Below, piece after piece: positions 34,078 through 43,423 of a stretch of DNA of 64,000 bases. Position numbers and translations under genes: made by a program. The notes under the pieces were generated by a model that was not told the origin of the DNA, did no database searches, and saw only the letters and a list, made by a program, of their open reading frames with translations. Origin of the DNA: Planktosalinus sp963975935 (GTDB lineage: Bacteria; Bacteroidota; Bacteroidia; Flavobacteriales; Flavobacteriaceae); contig CAXBIQ010000001.1 of assembly GCA_963975935.1 (NCBI GenBank), positions 248,001 through 312,000 of the forward strand, given 5' to 3'. Within the stretch, counting starts at the first letter, position 1; each line of letters begins with the position of its first letter.

Positions 34078-34125
34078 AAAAAGTCATTAATTTAACTAAA
34101 AGAGTTGTTGTGTTAATGACTTTTT
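34078..34125 (-). terminator. Terminator of glyS
   Basis: AAAAAGTCATTAA (34078-34090) pairs perfectly with TTAATGACTTTTT (34113-34125), a 13-bp stem with a 22-nt loop. It lies 22 bp past the stop of glyS. Confidence 0.8.
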
Positions 34126-34146
34126 GGTATTTAAAAATAAGAAAAT

Positions 34147-35682
34147 TTATTTCATCCAGTTTTTTAGGGCAATTTCATCATTGACAATTTCAGAAATCTT
34201 CTCAATTGCAATGCGTTCCTGTTTCATAGAATCCCGAAACCTGATGGTAACTGTGTTGTCTGTAATTGTGTCGTGGTCTACAGTGATACAAAAGGGAGTG
34301 CCCAGAGCATCCTGACGCCTGTACCTTCGTCCTATGGCATCCTTTTCATCATAAGCTACCTGAAAACCCCATTGGAGTTCATCTACAATTTTATGAGCAA
34401 TTTCAGGAAGGCCGTCTTTCTTCAAAAGGGGTAATATGGCCACTTTTGTGGGTGCTATCACTGCCGGAATTTTTAAAACCACCCGACTGCTGCCATCTTC
34501 AAGGGTTTCTTCTTCCAGAGCTTTACTGAAAACTGCAAGGAACATCCTGTCCAGGCCTATGGAGGTTTCAATAACGTATGGCACATAATTTTTGTTCAAT
34601 TCAGGGTCGAAGAACTGTAATTTTTTTCCTGAAAACTTTTCGTGTGCTTTTAAATCAAAATCTGTACGGGAATGAATTCCTTCCAATTCTTTGAAACCGA
34701 AAGGAAAATCAAATTCAATATCAGTCGCTGCATTGGCATAATGGGCCATTTTTTCATGGTCATGAAAGCGGTAATTTTCTTCCCCCATATTGAGGGAAAG
34801 GTGCCAGTTGTATCGTTTTTCCTTCCAGTATTCATACCATTTCAATTCATCGCCCGGGCGCACAAAAAACTGCATTTCCATTTGTTCAAATTCACGCATC
34901 CTGAAAATAAACTGCCGGGCAACAATTTCATTTCTGAAAGCTTTTCCGGTTTGGGCAATCCCAAAAGGGATCTTCATTCTGCCTGATTTTTGCACGTTTA
35001 AAAAGTTTACAAAGATACCCTGTGCCGTTTCGGGACGCAGGTATAGGTCCATGGCAGAATCTGCAGATGCACCCAGTTTTGTGCCAAACATAAGGTTGAA
35101 TTGCTTGACATCTGTCCAGTTTCTTGAGCCTGTTTCAGGGTCCGCGATTTCAAGTTCCTCTATCAGGGCTTTTACATCGGCAAGGTCTTCTTTTTCAAGG
35201 GACTTTGCCAGGCGCTCTACAATTTCCCTTTGCTGTGTGCGGTACCTGATTACACGATCATTGGTGGCTACAAACTGCTCTTCATCAAAAGCATCGCCAA
35301 ATCGTTTTTTAGCCTTTTCAATTTCTTTGAGTGCTTTTTGGTGCAGTTTTTCTGCATAGTCTTCTACAAGCACATCAGCCCGGTAGCGTTTTTTGGAATC
35401 TTTGTTATCTATAAGCGGGTCGTTAAAAGCATCAACGTGCCCCGATGCTTTCCAGGTTGTAGGGTGCATAAGTATTGCAGCATCCAGACCTACAATGTTT
35501 TGGTGCATTTGCACCATGCTTTGCCACCAGTAGTTGCGAATGTTGTTTTTAAGGAGAACGCCGTTCTGGGCGTAATCATAAACAGCACTTAAGCCATCAT
35601 AAATTTCACTGGAGCTAAAGATGAAGCCATATTCTTTTGCATGCGAAATGACTTTCTTGAAATGTTCGTCTTTGTTTATCAT
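34147..35682 (-). CDS. glyS: Glycyl-tRNA synthetase (alpha2 type)
   Basis: 511-residue class II synthetase of the single-chain dimeric type (GRS1), the form found in Bacteroidota, archaea and eukaryotes, not the alpha2beta2 form. Class II motifs: motif 1 region AQGIFVNFLNV, motif 2 FRNEIVARQFIFRMREFEQMEMQFF, motif 3 ETSIGLDRMFLAVF. The anticodon-binding domain is the last 110 residues (AIIAPTKVAILPLLKK). The ATG follows a -7-like box TAATTTTG (35694-35687) by only 4 nt, so the transcript could be leaderless. Confidence 0.97.
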   Translation of the reverse strand: MINKDEHFKKVISHAKEYGFIFSSSEIYDGLSAVYDYAQNGVLLKNNIRNYWWQSMVQMHQNIVGLDAAILMHPTTWKASGHVDAFNDPLIDNKDSKKRYRADVLVEDYAEKLHQKALKEIEKAKKRFGDAFDEEQFVATNDRVIRYRTQQREIVERLAKSLEKEDLADVKALIEELEIADPETGSRNWTDVKQFNLMFGTKLGASADSAMDLYLRPETAQGIFVNFLNVQKSGRMKIPFGIAQTGKAFRNEIVARQFIFRMREFEQMEMQFFVRPGDELKWYEYWKEKRYNWHLSLNMGEENYRFHDHEKMAHYANAATDIEFDFPFGFKELEGIHSRTDFDLKAHEKFSGKKLQFFDPELNKNYVPYVIETSIGLDRMFLAVFSKALEEETLEDGSSRVVLKIPAVIAPTKVAILPLLKKDGLPEIAHKIVDELQWGFQVAYDEKDAIGRRYRRQDALGTPFCITVDHDTITDNTVTIRFRDSMKQERIAIEKISEIVNDEIALKNWMK

Positions 35683-35693
35683 TCAGCAAAATT

Positions 35694-35732
35694 AAAAAAA
35701 ACCACTATGTAACACGACATAGTGGTTTTTAT
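35694..35732 (-). terminator. Terminator of the coiled-coil protein gene
   Basis: AAAAACCACTATGT (35697-35710) pairs perfectly over 14 bp with ACATAGTGGTTTTT (35717-35730), loop AACACG. It ends the transcript of the gene at 35751-36632 directly upstream of glyS. Confidence 0.92.
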
Positions 35733-35750
35733 TTTTTGATAATTTCTGAA

Positions 35751-36632
35751 TTATTTTAGCTGAAGGTTTGAAGAGGCTACAAGCCTGGGTCCGTCAAAAA
35801 CATTGACAGTATAGTTTCCTGAAATCAAATCGTTTTCAAGCACATTAACAAGAACACATACATCCAGTTCCTGATTTTCATAAAAAACATTGGACGTGGC
35901 ACTGTATGTCAGAACATTTTCTTCAAAATTCACCGTTGACTTTTCTCCTATAACATTGTTTTCGGGGTTTATTACCTGCACAAATAATAACTTGTCTCCT
36001 TTTTCAGCAATTTCATTTGCATTAAGTGTAAAGCAGGTTCTTATTTTGTCTGCCCTTCTGGCGCGGTCTGTATCTACAATCTTACCACTGTTTCTTACGA
36101 TAACACCCTCTCCTTTGAGTCGGGATACTTTTAATGCGGATCCTTTTTCAACCACTTTAGCCAAGGCTTCATTTTGCATGGCTATGGAGTCTACAATTTT
36201 TACAGTTTGGTCGAGTACATTTGAAGTGCTGTCTCTTTCTATCGTGAGCCTTTGGGTAGCGAGTTGCAAGCTGTCTGCTCTTCTGAAAAGCTGGTCTCTT
36301 TCAGTTTTTAATTTTCCAACTTCAACACGGTATCTTCTGATTAAATCAAGGTTTGCCTGAGAATCTTTAACAGAATCCAATAGGATTTCAATACGTTCAC
36401 GGGCGGCAATCAAATCCCGGTCTTTTGAGTTGTTTTCTTCAATAGCTATATTGTAGTTTACAAGCAATTCTTCAAGCTCTTCTTCAATATCCATTTTTTG
36501 AATCTCCAGGTTGGTGGCGGTTTCCTGAGAGTCGTTATAAAGTTTAATGGTAAAGATCGTGAGGGCTACAAGAAGTACAGCCAGTATGCCAATGAGCCAT
36601 TTTTGTTTGGAGTTATTGTTTTCTGTTTCCAT
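35751..36632 (-). CDS. Membrane-anchored coiled-coil protein, unknown
   Basis: 293 residues: a short cytoplasmic N-terminus, one membrane helix at about 11-30 (WLIGILAVLLVALTIFTI), a coiled coil from about 35 to 165 with many Glu, Lys, Arg and Leu heptads, and a C-terminal globular beta-rich domain (about 170-293) starting near LKGEGVIVRNSGKIVDTDRARRADKIR. There is a run TCFTLNANEIAEKGDKLLFVQVINP. I do not recognise a family with a known role; proteins like this are common in flavobacteria and usually left hypothetical. It is a single gene that diverges from comF, with a strong terminator. Confidence 0.85.
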   Translation of the reverse strand: METENNNSKQKWLIGILAVLLVALTIFTIKLYNDSQETATNLEIQKMDIEEELEELLVNYNIAIEENNSKDRDLIAARERIEILLDSVKDSQANLDLIRRYRVEVGKLKTERDQLFRRADSLQLATQRLTIERDSTSNVLDQTVKIVDSIAMQNEALAKVVEKGSALKVSRLKGEGVIVRNSGKIVDTDRARRADKIRTCFTLNANEIAEKGDKLLFVQVINPENNVIGEKSTVNFEENVLTYSATSNVFYENQELDVCVLVNVLENDLISGNYTVNVFDGPRLVASSNLQLK

Positions 36633-36730
36633 AATGGTTAGATTTGATTTTATTTCTTGTTAAGATTGTGCTAAAGTAATTTAACATTTTAGATATATAT
36701 GTTTAAAAAAGTATAAATAGTACAAATTAT

Positions 36731-37399
36731 ATGTTAAATCTATTTTTTCCAAATTTGTGCCGTGGTTGTCATAATGAACTGTTAGGTAATGATAAAGAAA
36801 TTTGTGTTCAATGCAGGCATGAGTTGCCCCTTGCTTCTTTTCATAAAACCGGAAGTGATGAAATGCTCAAAATTTTCTATGGCCGTGTGCCCGTAGAAAA
36901 TGCAACAGCCCTTTTTTATTTCAGGAAAAATGGACTTACTCAAAAATTTGTTCATGCATTAAAGTACAGGGGCGCAGAAAAATTGGGATATATTTTTGGA
37001 GCGTGGCTTGGTGAAGAGTTAAGCGACAGCAAAGCTTACAAGGATATTGATGCTGTTATTCCTGTGCCCTTGCACAAAAAGAAATTTAAACAAAGGGGTT
37101 TTAATCAAGTAGCAGGTTTTGGCAAAGAAATAGCATCAGCACTTGATGTGCCCTATATCGATGATGTTTTGATGAAAATTACGCCTACAAAATCACAGGT
37201 TTTTAAGGAAAAATTTTCCAGGATTTTTAGTCAGGAGGAAGTTTTTATTTGCCAAAACATTGAAAAAATTAACGGAAAACACCTGCTCCTTGTCGACGAT
37301 ATCATTACATCAGGGGCTACTCTGGAAGCCTGCTCTTCAAAACTTTTAAAAGCGCAAAATATAAAGCTAAGTTTTGCGACTATTGCCATAACAAAATAA
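36731..37399 (+). CDS. comF: ComF family phosphoribosyltransferase-like protein
   Basis: 222 residues. The N-terminal zinc-finger has Cys10, Cys13, Cys25 and Cys28. The C-terminal phosphoribosyltransferase domain has the PRPP loop LLLVDDIITSGATL (about 177-190) and the VPLHKKKFKQRGFNQV segment. ComF helps DNA uptake in naturally competent bacteria; the exact reaction is not known. The next gene begins 60 bp later on the same strand. Confidence 0.92.
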   Translation: MLNLFFPNLCRGCHNELLGNDKEICVQCRHELPLASFHKTGSDEMLKIFYGRVPVENATALFYFRKNGLTQKFVHALKYRGAEKLGYIFGAWLGEELSDSKAYKDIDAVIPVPLHKKKFKQRGFNQVAGFGKEIASALDVPYIDDVLMKITPTKSQVFKEKFSRIFSQEEVFICQNIEKINGKHLLLVDDIITSGATLEACSSKLLKAQNIKLSFATIAITK

Positions 37400-37459
37400 T
37401 GCGTTTTTAATTCATAGAATGGAACAATGCTACATTATTATTTTTTGCATCTTTGCAAT

Positions 37460-39067
37460 ATGAAAGGCAAAATTTTATACCTCATTTTTATAGTATTGAT
37501 TTCCTTGTCTTTTGTTGATTGTGCTAAACGAGGAAATCCCCAGGGTGGTTTGAGAGACTCAATCCCTCCTGTAATAGAGAGGGCAGTGCCTGAAAACTAT
37601 TCAACAAATTTTGATGACGAAGAAATTAGAATTTACTTTGATGAATATATCAAACTAAAAGATTTACAGCAGCAGCTTATTATCTCTCCGCCAATGGAAA
37701 ACGCTCCGATAATAACTCCCTTCAGTACTTCAAAGTATATAAAAATTGTCTTTACTGATACTTTAAAAGAAAACACTACATACAGCATTAATTTTGGCAA
37801 TAGTATAGTTGATAACAATGAAGAAAATCCTTTTGAATTTTACAAATATGTTTTTTCAACCGGTAATTATATTGACAGTCTGAAGGTTTTGGGAACCGTT
37901 AGTGATGCACTAAAACCCCTTCCGGAAGAAGCGGTAACGGTTATGCTCTATGAAGTGGATGAAAACTATACTGATTCTGTGATATATAACAAGAAACCCT
38001 ATTATGTATCAAGCACATTGAGAAGCCCTGAGTTTTTCTCAATCGAAAATCTCAAGCCCGGAAAATATCTCCTCATTGGTTTAAAGGACAATAACAACAA
38101 TTATAATTTTGACCCCAAAATTGATAAAATAGGCTTTGTTGATGAATTTATCGACATTCCCACAGATACTACCTTTCATTTGAATTTATTCAAAGAAATC
38201 CCTGAGTTCACTATGGCTAGACCCTCTTTGCAGAATAGTCAGAAGATCCTGTTTGGATATGAAGGAAAGGGTGATTCAATAAAAATCGAATTACTAAGTC
38301 AGGCTCCCCCGGATTTTGAATATAGAATTACAAAAGATACTAAAAGTGATTCGTTATATTATTGGTTTAAGCCCGGGATTGAATCAGATTCCTTACTGTT
38401 TAAAGTTAGAAACAATACATATAGTGATACACTAGATGTACGGATGCAGGACAAAAAAGTTGACAGCTTGACCATTAGTGCTGTTAAAACCGGCACGATT
38501 GCTTTTGACCAAACCCTTGAGCTGACAGCAAACAACCCCATCGTTTCCGTAGAAAAAGAACGGATGGAATTAATGAATAAGGATTCCCTTTTTGTAGATT
38601 TTCAATTAAGGTTAGATGAAAGAAGCAACATCTTAAGTGTGGATTTTGAAAAAACAGAAAGAGAGGTTTATACACTCACCTTATTTCCGGAAGCTTTAGA
38701 GGACTTCTTTGGACAGGTAAATGACACACTTTCATTTAAAGTCAATACACGCACAACAGCAGATTATGGTTTTTTATCTTTTAATATTGAAAAGGCAAAA
38801 TCTTATCCATTAATAGTGCAATTGGTTACTGAAGGAGGCGTTGTGACTAAAGAAATGTATGCAAAAGAAGAGCAGACTGTTTTTGAGTTTGAAAACATAA
38901 ACCCTGCAAACTACAATGTCAGGGTTATTTATGATACTAATGAAAATGGAAAATGGGATACCGGCGATTTTTTAGAACGCCGTCAGCCGGAAGAAGTTAT
39001 TTACTTTCCCAAATTACTTGATATAAGGGCTAACTGGACCCTAAATGAAACATTTATATTGGAATAA
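37460..39067 (+). CDS. Ig-like (Big_5/SbsA) lipoprotein
   Basis: 535 residues from ATG 37460 (MKGKILYLIF); the frame is open for 11 more codons upstream but they look like leader sequence. The lipobox is FVDC followed by AKRGNPQGG. The N-terminal Big_5 domain (about 25-135) has PPVIERAVPENYSTNF and FDEYIKLKDL and ENTTYSINFGNSIVDNNEENP, then a CnaB-like part (PGKYLLIGLKDNNNNYNFDPKIDKIGF) and several more beta-sandwich repeats ending in NYNVRVIYDTNENGKWDTGDF. This architecture is widespread in Bacteroidota outer-membrane lipoproteins. The function is unknown; it may be surface-exposed. Confidence 0.87.
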   Translation: MKGKILYLIFIVLISLSFVDCAKRGNPQGGLRDSIPPVIERAVPENYSTNFDDEEIRIYFDEYIKLKDLQQQLIISPPMENAPIITPFSTSKYIKIVFTDTLKENTTYSINFGNSIVDNNEENPFEFYKYVFSTGNYIDSLKVLGTVSDALKPLPEEAVTVMLYEVDENYTDSVIYNKKPYYVSSTLRSPEFFSIENLKPGKYLLIGLKDNNNNYNFDPKIDKIGFVDEFIDIPTDTTFHLNLFKEIPEFTMARPSLQNSQKILFGYEGKGDSIKIELLSQAPPDFEYRITKDTKSDSLYYWFKPGIESDSLLFKVRNNTYSDTLDVRMQDKKVDSLTISAVKTGTIAFDQTLELTANNPIVSVEKERMELMNKDSLFVDFQLRLDERSNILSVDFEKTEREVYTLTLFPEALEDFFGQVNDTLSFKVNTRTTADYGFLSFNIEKAKSYPLIVQLVTEGGVVTKEMYAKEEQTVFEFENINPANYNVRVIYDTNENGKWDTGDFLERRQPEEVIYFPKLLDIRANWTLNETFILE

Positions 39068-39094
39068 AAAAAGCCCGTGAAAACGGGCTTTTTA
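39068..39094. terminator. Terminator between the Ig-like lipoprotein and the GDSL gene
   Basis: AAAAAGCCCGT (39068-39078) pairs with ACGGGCTTTTT (39083-39093) over 11 bp around a GAAA tetraloop, a very stable hairpin that works in both directions. Both converging genes end within 20 bp of it. Confidence 0.93.
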
Positions 39095-39112
39095 ATTATA
39101 TGGTCAAAGTTT

Positions 39113-40591
39113 TTATAAACTCGGTGAGTAAAAAGGATTATAATCACTGGCTTTTACTTTGGGCAGTTTAGTTTCATAAGCTTCATCTAAAGCTTCTATA
39201 AATTTGTTTGCCAAATAAGCATAACCTCTTGCAGTAGGGTGCACACCATCAAGTGAAAACGCCCCACCGGTAACAAGATTTGAGTTTAATACAAATTCAT
39301 CAAATTCAGCGCCGGTTGAAACTTCATTGAGGATGGTAAATGTATCCACAAATGCAAGTCCGTTTTGTAAGGCAATTGCCTCGATGGTTTGGTTAAATGT
39401 TAATGTTGCATTTTTGACATCTTCTTGCTCCTCTGGCACCAGCACCCACTGATCTCCTAACGGAACTGTCACACCGTTTATCAATTGAGGGTTGTTGTTT
39501 ACAACCGTACCAATAAAAGAGGATGCAGGCAATACAATTAAATCTTCAGCAGTGGTTTGTCTCAACGAAGGCAGTCCTAACGCAGATAAATCAGTAAGAT
39601 ATTCGTCTTCAATGACAACCGAATTCTGTCCGGCAGAAAAGTTAATGGTTCTGGCTTCTCTTTCTGCAGAAGTAATTAGTTGAGCTGCTTCAGCCTGTAA
39701 AAGACCACCGTTATATTGAGCATAGGCTTGGTTTACGCCTCCGGCTGTGGCCTCATCAAGCGGTACAGGGTTAAAGGGTACCGTTTTAAAGTAAGGGATG
39801 GTGGTAACATCCGGGATGTTTGCTACTATACCTTTTGCTCCATTTGCTGTTAATGCAGCCACAAGGTTAGTATACACTTGAGCAAAAACATTGGGGTCTG
39901 TAATATCGTTTCCGCCATAAGTTGAAGGGTCTAAATTGCCTTCTTGATTTACACCTGCACCTCCACTGGTTGCATAGGCCAATACATCATTGTTTCCAAT
40001 CCAGAGTGAGAAAAAGGTGGGTTGCTGAGTCACAGCATCGCCAAGAACCGTTGCATTTGCATCACTTGCAAATCTTACAAAATAAGGATTTGCCTGTCCC
40101 GTTTGCACCCCCGCAATGTTTCCATAACCGGGTGCTATTAAATGAAAGCTTTTTGCACCGGGAACACCCATATTGTTAAAGGAACCACTTAATGGAGATG
40201 TTAGTTCTGTTGTGGCATCGCCTTCAAGTCTCACAGGTATGGATCCGTTAAAAATCAAACGGTTTGGAAGAATTTGATTTCCACCCAGCAAAATACCGCC
40301 CAGATTATCATTCATCAGGGGTTGGGTAAATTCACCACCACCCACCAGTGAAAACTGTTGTGCCAGTATATTGGGAAGTGAATTTTCCTGTCCGGCAATA
40401 AACAAGGCGCCGTCAGTAAATCCAGCTGTTAAAGAATTTCCTACGGAAACAAATTTTGAATAATCTGCGCTTCCTGCTGAAGCCACAAAGGGCTCCTCAT
40501 CTGGTGTTGTAATACTGTCGTCGTCTGACTCACAGGCTATAAATAATACTCCGGTAAGAAGCAATAGCCATTTATATTTTTTAAGTATCAT
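39113..40591 (-). CDS. SGNH/GDSL-family hydrolase lipoprotein
   Basis: 492 residues with a lipobox FIAC (Cys20) followed by ESDDDS. Block I reads VSVGNSLTAG, with Ser53 in GNSL instead of GDSL, then block III WIGNNDVLA, and the C-terminal DGVHPTARGYAYLAN with the Asp and His of the triad. The enzyme is probably an outer-membrane esterase that acts on lipids or acetylated glycans. It is followed, on the same strand, by a gene for a TonB-dependent receptor 26 bp upstream, so the two are made together. Confidence 0.9.
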   Translation of the reverse strand: MILKKYKWLLLLTGVLFIACESDDDSITTPDEEPFVASAGSADYSKFVSVGNSLTAGFTDGALFIAGQENSLPNILAQQFSLVGGGEFTQPLMNDNLGGILLGGNQILPNRLIFNGSIPVRLEGDATTELTSPLSGSFNNMGVPGAKSFHLIAPGYGNIAGVQTGQANPYFVRFASDANATVLGDAVTQQPTFFSLWIGNNDVLAYATSGGAGVNQEGNLDPSTYGGNDITDPNVFAQVYTNLVAALTANGAKGIVANIPDVTTIPYFKTVPFNPVPLDEATAGGVNQAYAQYNGGLLQAEAAQLITSAEREARTINFSAGQNSVVIEDEYLTDLSALGLPSLRQTTAEDLIVLPASSFIGTVVNNNPQLINGVTVPLGDQWVLVPEEQEDVKNATLTFNQTIEAIALQNGLAFVDTFTILNEVSTGAEFDEFVLNSNLVTGGAFSLDGVHPTARGYAYLANKFIEALDEAYETKLPKVKASDYNPFYSPSL

Positions 40592-40617
40592 ATGAATGTT
40601 TTTATTGTGTTAATGAA

Positions 40618-43344
40618 TTATAGGTTGTTGATTGTTAAGGATACATAATATTGCGTCCCTATCAAACCGGTTCCAAATGCTGTAAAATATTCATTGTTGC
40701 CAATGTTTGCAGCACCCACTTTTAAAGTAGATTTTATAACCGGTATGGTGTAGTTAATCTGGGCATCAACCACAGAGTAAGCCGGTACGTTTCCGTCAGC
40801 AAAGGTTGCTTCCCATTCAAAAGCATCACTCCATCTGTAATTTACATTAAACCCAAGATTTTTAACAACTTCAGTATTTCCGAAAGAAAGTTTTACTTTG
40901 TGTTTCGGTGTATTAAAGCTGGTTCTGAAATCAGGGGCAGAAGCCTGATCAAAGTCTTCTTCTGCAAAGGTATAACTTCCGTCAAGGTCAAAATTACCCA
41001 GAACCCTTGCCCCAATACCAATAGATGCGCCATACGATTTTACATCAGCATCAGAGTTGGTATGTGTTTGGAAAGCTCTAAAGTCACCTTGCTCCAATGC
41101 TAACAAGGAAAGTGTGTTGTCACCCACTTCACCATATAAGGGAACAAGAACTGTTTCATTAGATATAAAATCCTGATATTGGTTGTAATAACCGTTTAAG
41201 TCAATAATCACACGACCCAATCTTGCGCGATACCCTACATCAATTGCTGTAACTCTTTCGGGCTTCACTAAATCAATATTTGCAGCCTCAGGATTTCCGG
41301 TATTTACAGAATTTAAAGAAAAGGCATTTTCATATGCGTCTCTTCCTGATATAGTTGCTGTAGCACTTCCACTTGCAGCTGCTCCGGTGGGGCTGACATT
41401 AAATGTTCTGACATAGCGGTCGAGGTTTGCTTCTGCTGATCCCACTAAGATAGCCCTACCAACATCAAGTCCAATAAACAAATCCTGTGTGGTGGGATTT
41501 CTAAAACCGGTTTGAATAGAACCCCTTATGTTGTGATTTCTGTTTTCACCCGCAGTATATGTAGCTGATAGTCTGGGAGAAAAGCTTCCTTCAAACAGTT
41601 CAGACTCATCATAACGAACGGAACCTGTAAATTTCAATCTTTCTTCTAAAAGCTCTTTTTGAACCTGTAAATAGGCTCCATACTCATTGTAAGGGATGGG
41701 ACCGTCATAATCAGTAAAAATAGTTCCAAATGAATTTAACCTATACTCTCTAAAAGATCCACCCACTTGAATGTCAGCTATATCTGAAGTAATGTGCGTA
41801 AAGTTATAGTTGGCATCTACATGACGCAACTGTGAAGCATCTTTAAATTGAGATCCTGTTGCCAAATCCGGGTCGTTTATAACCGTGTTAAAGGCATTTT
41901 GAAACTCTGGTGTGCCGGGCTCAAAGCGGCCCATATCTGCTTGTTGCCTGGCAATTGCGTGAGCATTTTCTGTTGATGCTCCGCCAATGGTTGCAGCAGC
42001 AAAAGTGCCAATATAGTCACCAAACCACTGTTGGTCTGATTTCCACATCCTGTTGATATTAATTGCCGTAAAGCGCGTGTCATATGAATCCCCGGCGTCT
42101 TCATCAGTAATATAGGCTCTCACGAAGAAATTATCATTACTAATTTCAAGTTTGTGTTGCTGTAAAAAGAAGTTTTTAATAGCATATCTGTTTGCGCCCT
42201 GGTAGATGGTTGAACCAACACCAATTTTACCCAGATAGGTTATTTCAAAGTCATTTGCAAATGGTCTGTAGTGAAGTGCAGCATCAAATTTTACACTTTC
42301 AGCGTCATAGTCAGTTAAATCCCTTTCTTCATAACCGGTCCTGCTAACATTTACATCAGGAATAATCCCCAGGTTGCCTGAAGCAGCATAAATATTTGTG
42401 CTTACCTCATCACCATAAATGTTTAGTCCGTCATAGTTTGGGTGAGATCTGTCACGTCCCGGATTGAGAACATCTACATCACTCACAGCATACCAGTCTG
42501 TACCTTTTAAGTATGAAAAGTTTGCTTTTGCAGCAAATTTATCAGAAAATTTGTGTGCTACACGCACACCAAAATCCACAAAAGTGTTATCTCCTGCAGC
42601 TTCTTGTGAGGTAATTCCTTGTTTGTAGTATGCACTAATTCCAGGAAAATCAAAAGGATTTTTACTGGTCATAAAAAGAATCCCGTTAAAGGCATTGGCA
42701 CCATAAAGGGCAGAAGATGCCCCGGGCAATAATTCAATACTGTGAACATCAAGCTCTGTCATCCCCAATAAGTTTCCTAAAACAAAGTTAAGTGCGGGAG
42801 CTGAATTGTCCATTCCATCAACCAACTGTACAAATCGTGTATTTGCAAATGTTGCAAAACCTCTGGTGTTGACAGACTGGAACGTTAAACTATTTGTATT
42901 AATGTCAACTCCTTTAAGATTTTCAAGGCCTCCATAAAAGGATGCAGCTGCAGTGCTTTTTATCTCTTTGATGCCAAAGCGCTCTACCGTTACGGGAGAT
43001 TCAAAGATTCGCTCAGGCGTTCTGGAAGCTGAAACCACAATCTCGTCAAGTGAGGTTCCTTCAACAAGCACGGCGTTTACAACCTGGTTGTTGGTTGTAA
43101 CTTCAAGAGACTTGCTTTCAAAGCCCACACTGCTTATTTCAATAGTAAAAGGAGGTGATTGATCAACTGTAAGGGTGAAATTACCATCAAAGTCTGTAAC
43201 AGTTCCTTGAGAAGTTCCTGTTACGATAATGTTTGCACCTAAAATGGGCATACCGTTATTATCTGTGACATTCCCGGTGATTGTTGATTGGGAATGTGCA
43301 GAAAAACACAGCAAAAAGATTAAAAAGGGGAAAAATGTTTTCAT
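40618..43344 (-). CDS. TonB-dependent receptor with carboxypeptidase-like domain
   Basis: 908 residues. Signal peptide at about 1-18 (FSAHSQ). A CarboxypepD_reg-like domain at about 19-95 (ITGNVTDNNGMPILGANIIV), then the plug at about 110-225 (ASFYGGLENLKGVDINTNS...GFATFANTRFVQLVDGMDNS), and a 22-stranded barrel to the terminal YYVSLTINNL. It imports a substrate through the outer membrane with energy from TonB. There is no SusD partner, so it is not a sugar locus of the usual sort; the GDSL lipoprotein downstream is the only partner. This receptor-GDSL pair recurs in flavobacteria. Confidence 0.92.
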   Translation of the reverse strand: MKTFFPFLIFLLCFSAHSQSTITGNVTDNNGMPILGANIIVTGTSQGTVTDFDGNFTLTVDQSPPFTIEISSVGFESKSLEVTTNNQVVNAVLVEGTSLDEIVVSASRTPERIFESPVTVERFGIKEIKSTAAASFYGGLENLKGVDINTNSLTFQSVNTRGFATFANTRFVQLVDGMDNSAPALNFVLGNLLGMTELDVHSIELLPGASSALYGANAFNGILFMTSKNPFDFPGISAYYKQGITSQEAAGDNTFVDFGVRVAHKFSDKFAAKANFSYLKGTDWYAVSDVDVLNPGRDRSHPNYDGLNIYGDEVSTNIYAASGNLGIIPDVNVSRTGYEERDLTDYDAESVKFDAALHYRPFANDFEITYLGKIGVGSTIYQGANRYAIKNFFLQQHKLEISNDNFFVRAYITDEDAGDSYDTRFTAININRMWKSDQQWFGDYIGTFAAATIGGASTENAHAIARQQADMGRFEPGTPEFQNAFNTVINDPDLATGSQFKDASQLRHVDANYNFTHITSDIADIQVGGSFREYRLNSFGTIFTDYDGPIPYNEYGAYLQVQKELLEERLKFTGSVRYDESELFEGSFSPRLSATYTAGENRNHNIRGSIQTGFRNPTTQDLFIGLDVGRAILVGSAEANLDRYVRTFNVSPTGAAASGSATATISGRDAYENAFSLNSVNTGNPEAANIDLVKPERVTAIDVGYRARLGRVIIDLNGYYNQYQDFISNETVLVPLYGEVGDNTLSLLALEQGDFRAFQTHTNSDADVKSYGASIGIGARVLGNFDLDGSYTFAEEDFDQASAPDFRTSFNTPKHKVKLSFGNTEVVKNLGFNVNYRWSDAFEWEATFADGNVPAYSVVDAQINYTIPVIKSTLKVGAANIGNNEYFTAFGTGLIGTQYYVSLTINNL

Positions 43345-43423
43345 ATCTTATGTTTAATAATTAGCGACAACAATATAGCTAAATTTCATTAGATATGACA
43401 AAAAAAATAAGAACCTAGTTTTG

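Noticed and set aside
34790..35359. A 189-codon open frame on the + strand inside glyS
   Set aside because: It is the reverse of conserved class II synthetase motifs and has no family resemblance.
40618..43344. Polysaccharide utilisation locus
   Set aside because: No SusD-like gene, glycoside hydrolase or sensor lies near this receptor; the only partner is the GDSL lipoprotein.
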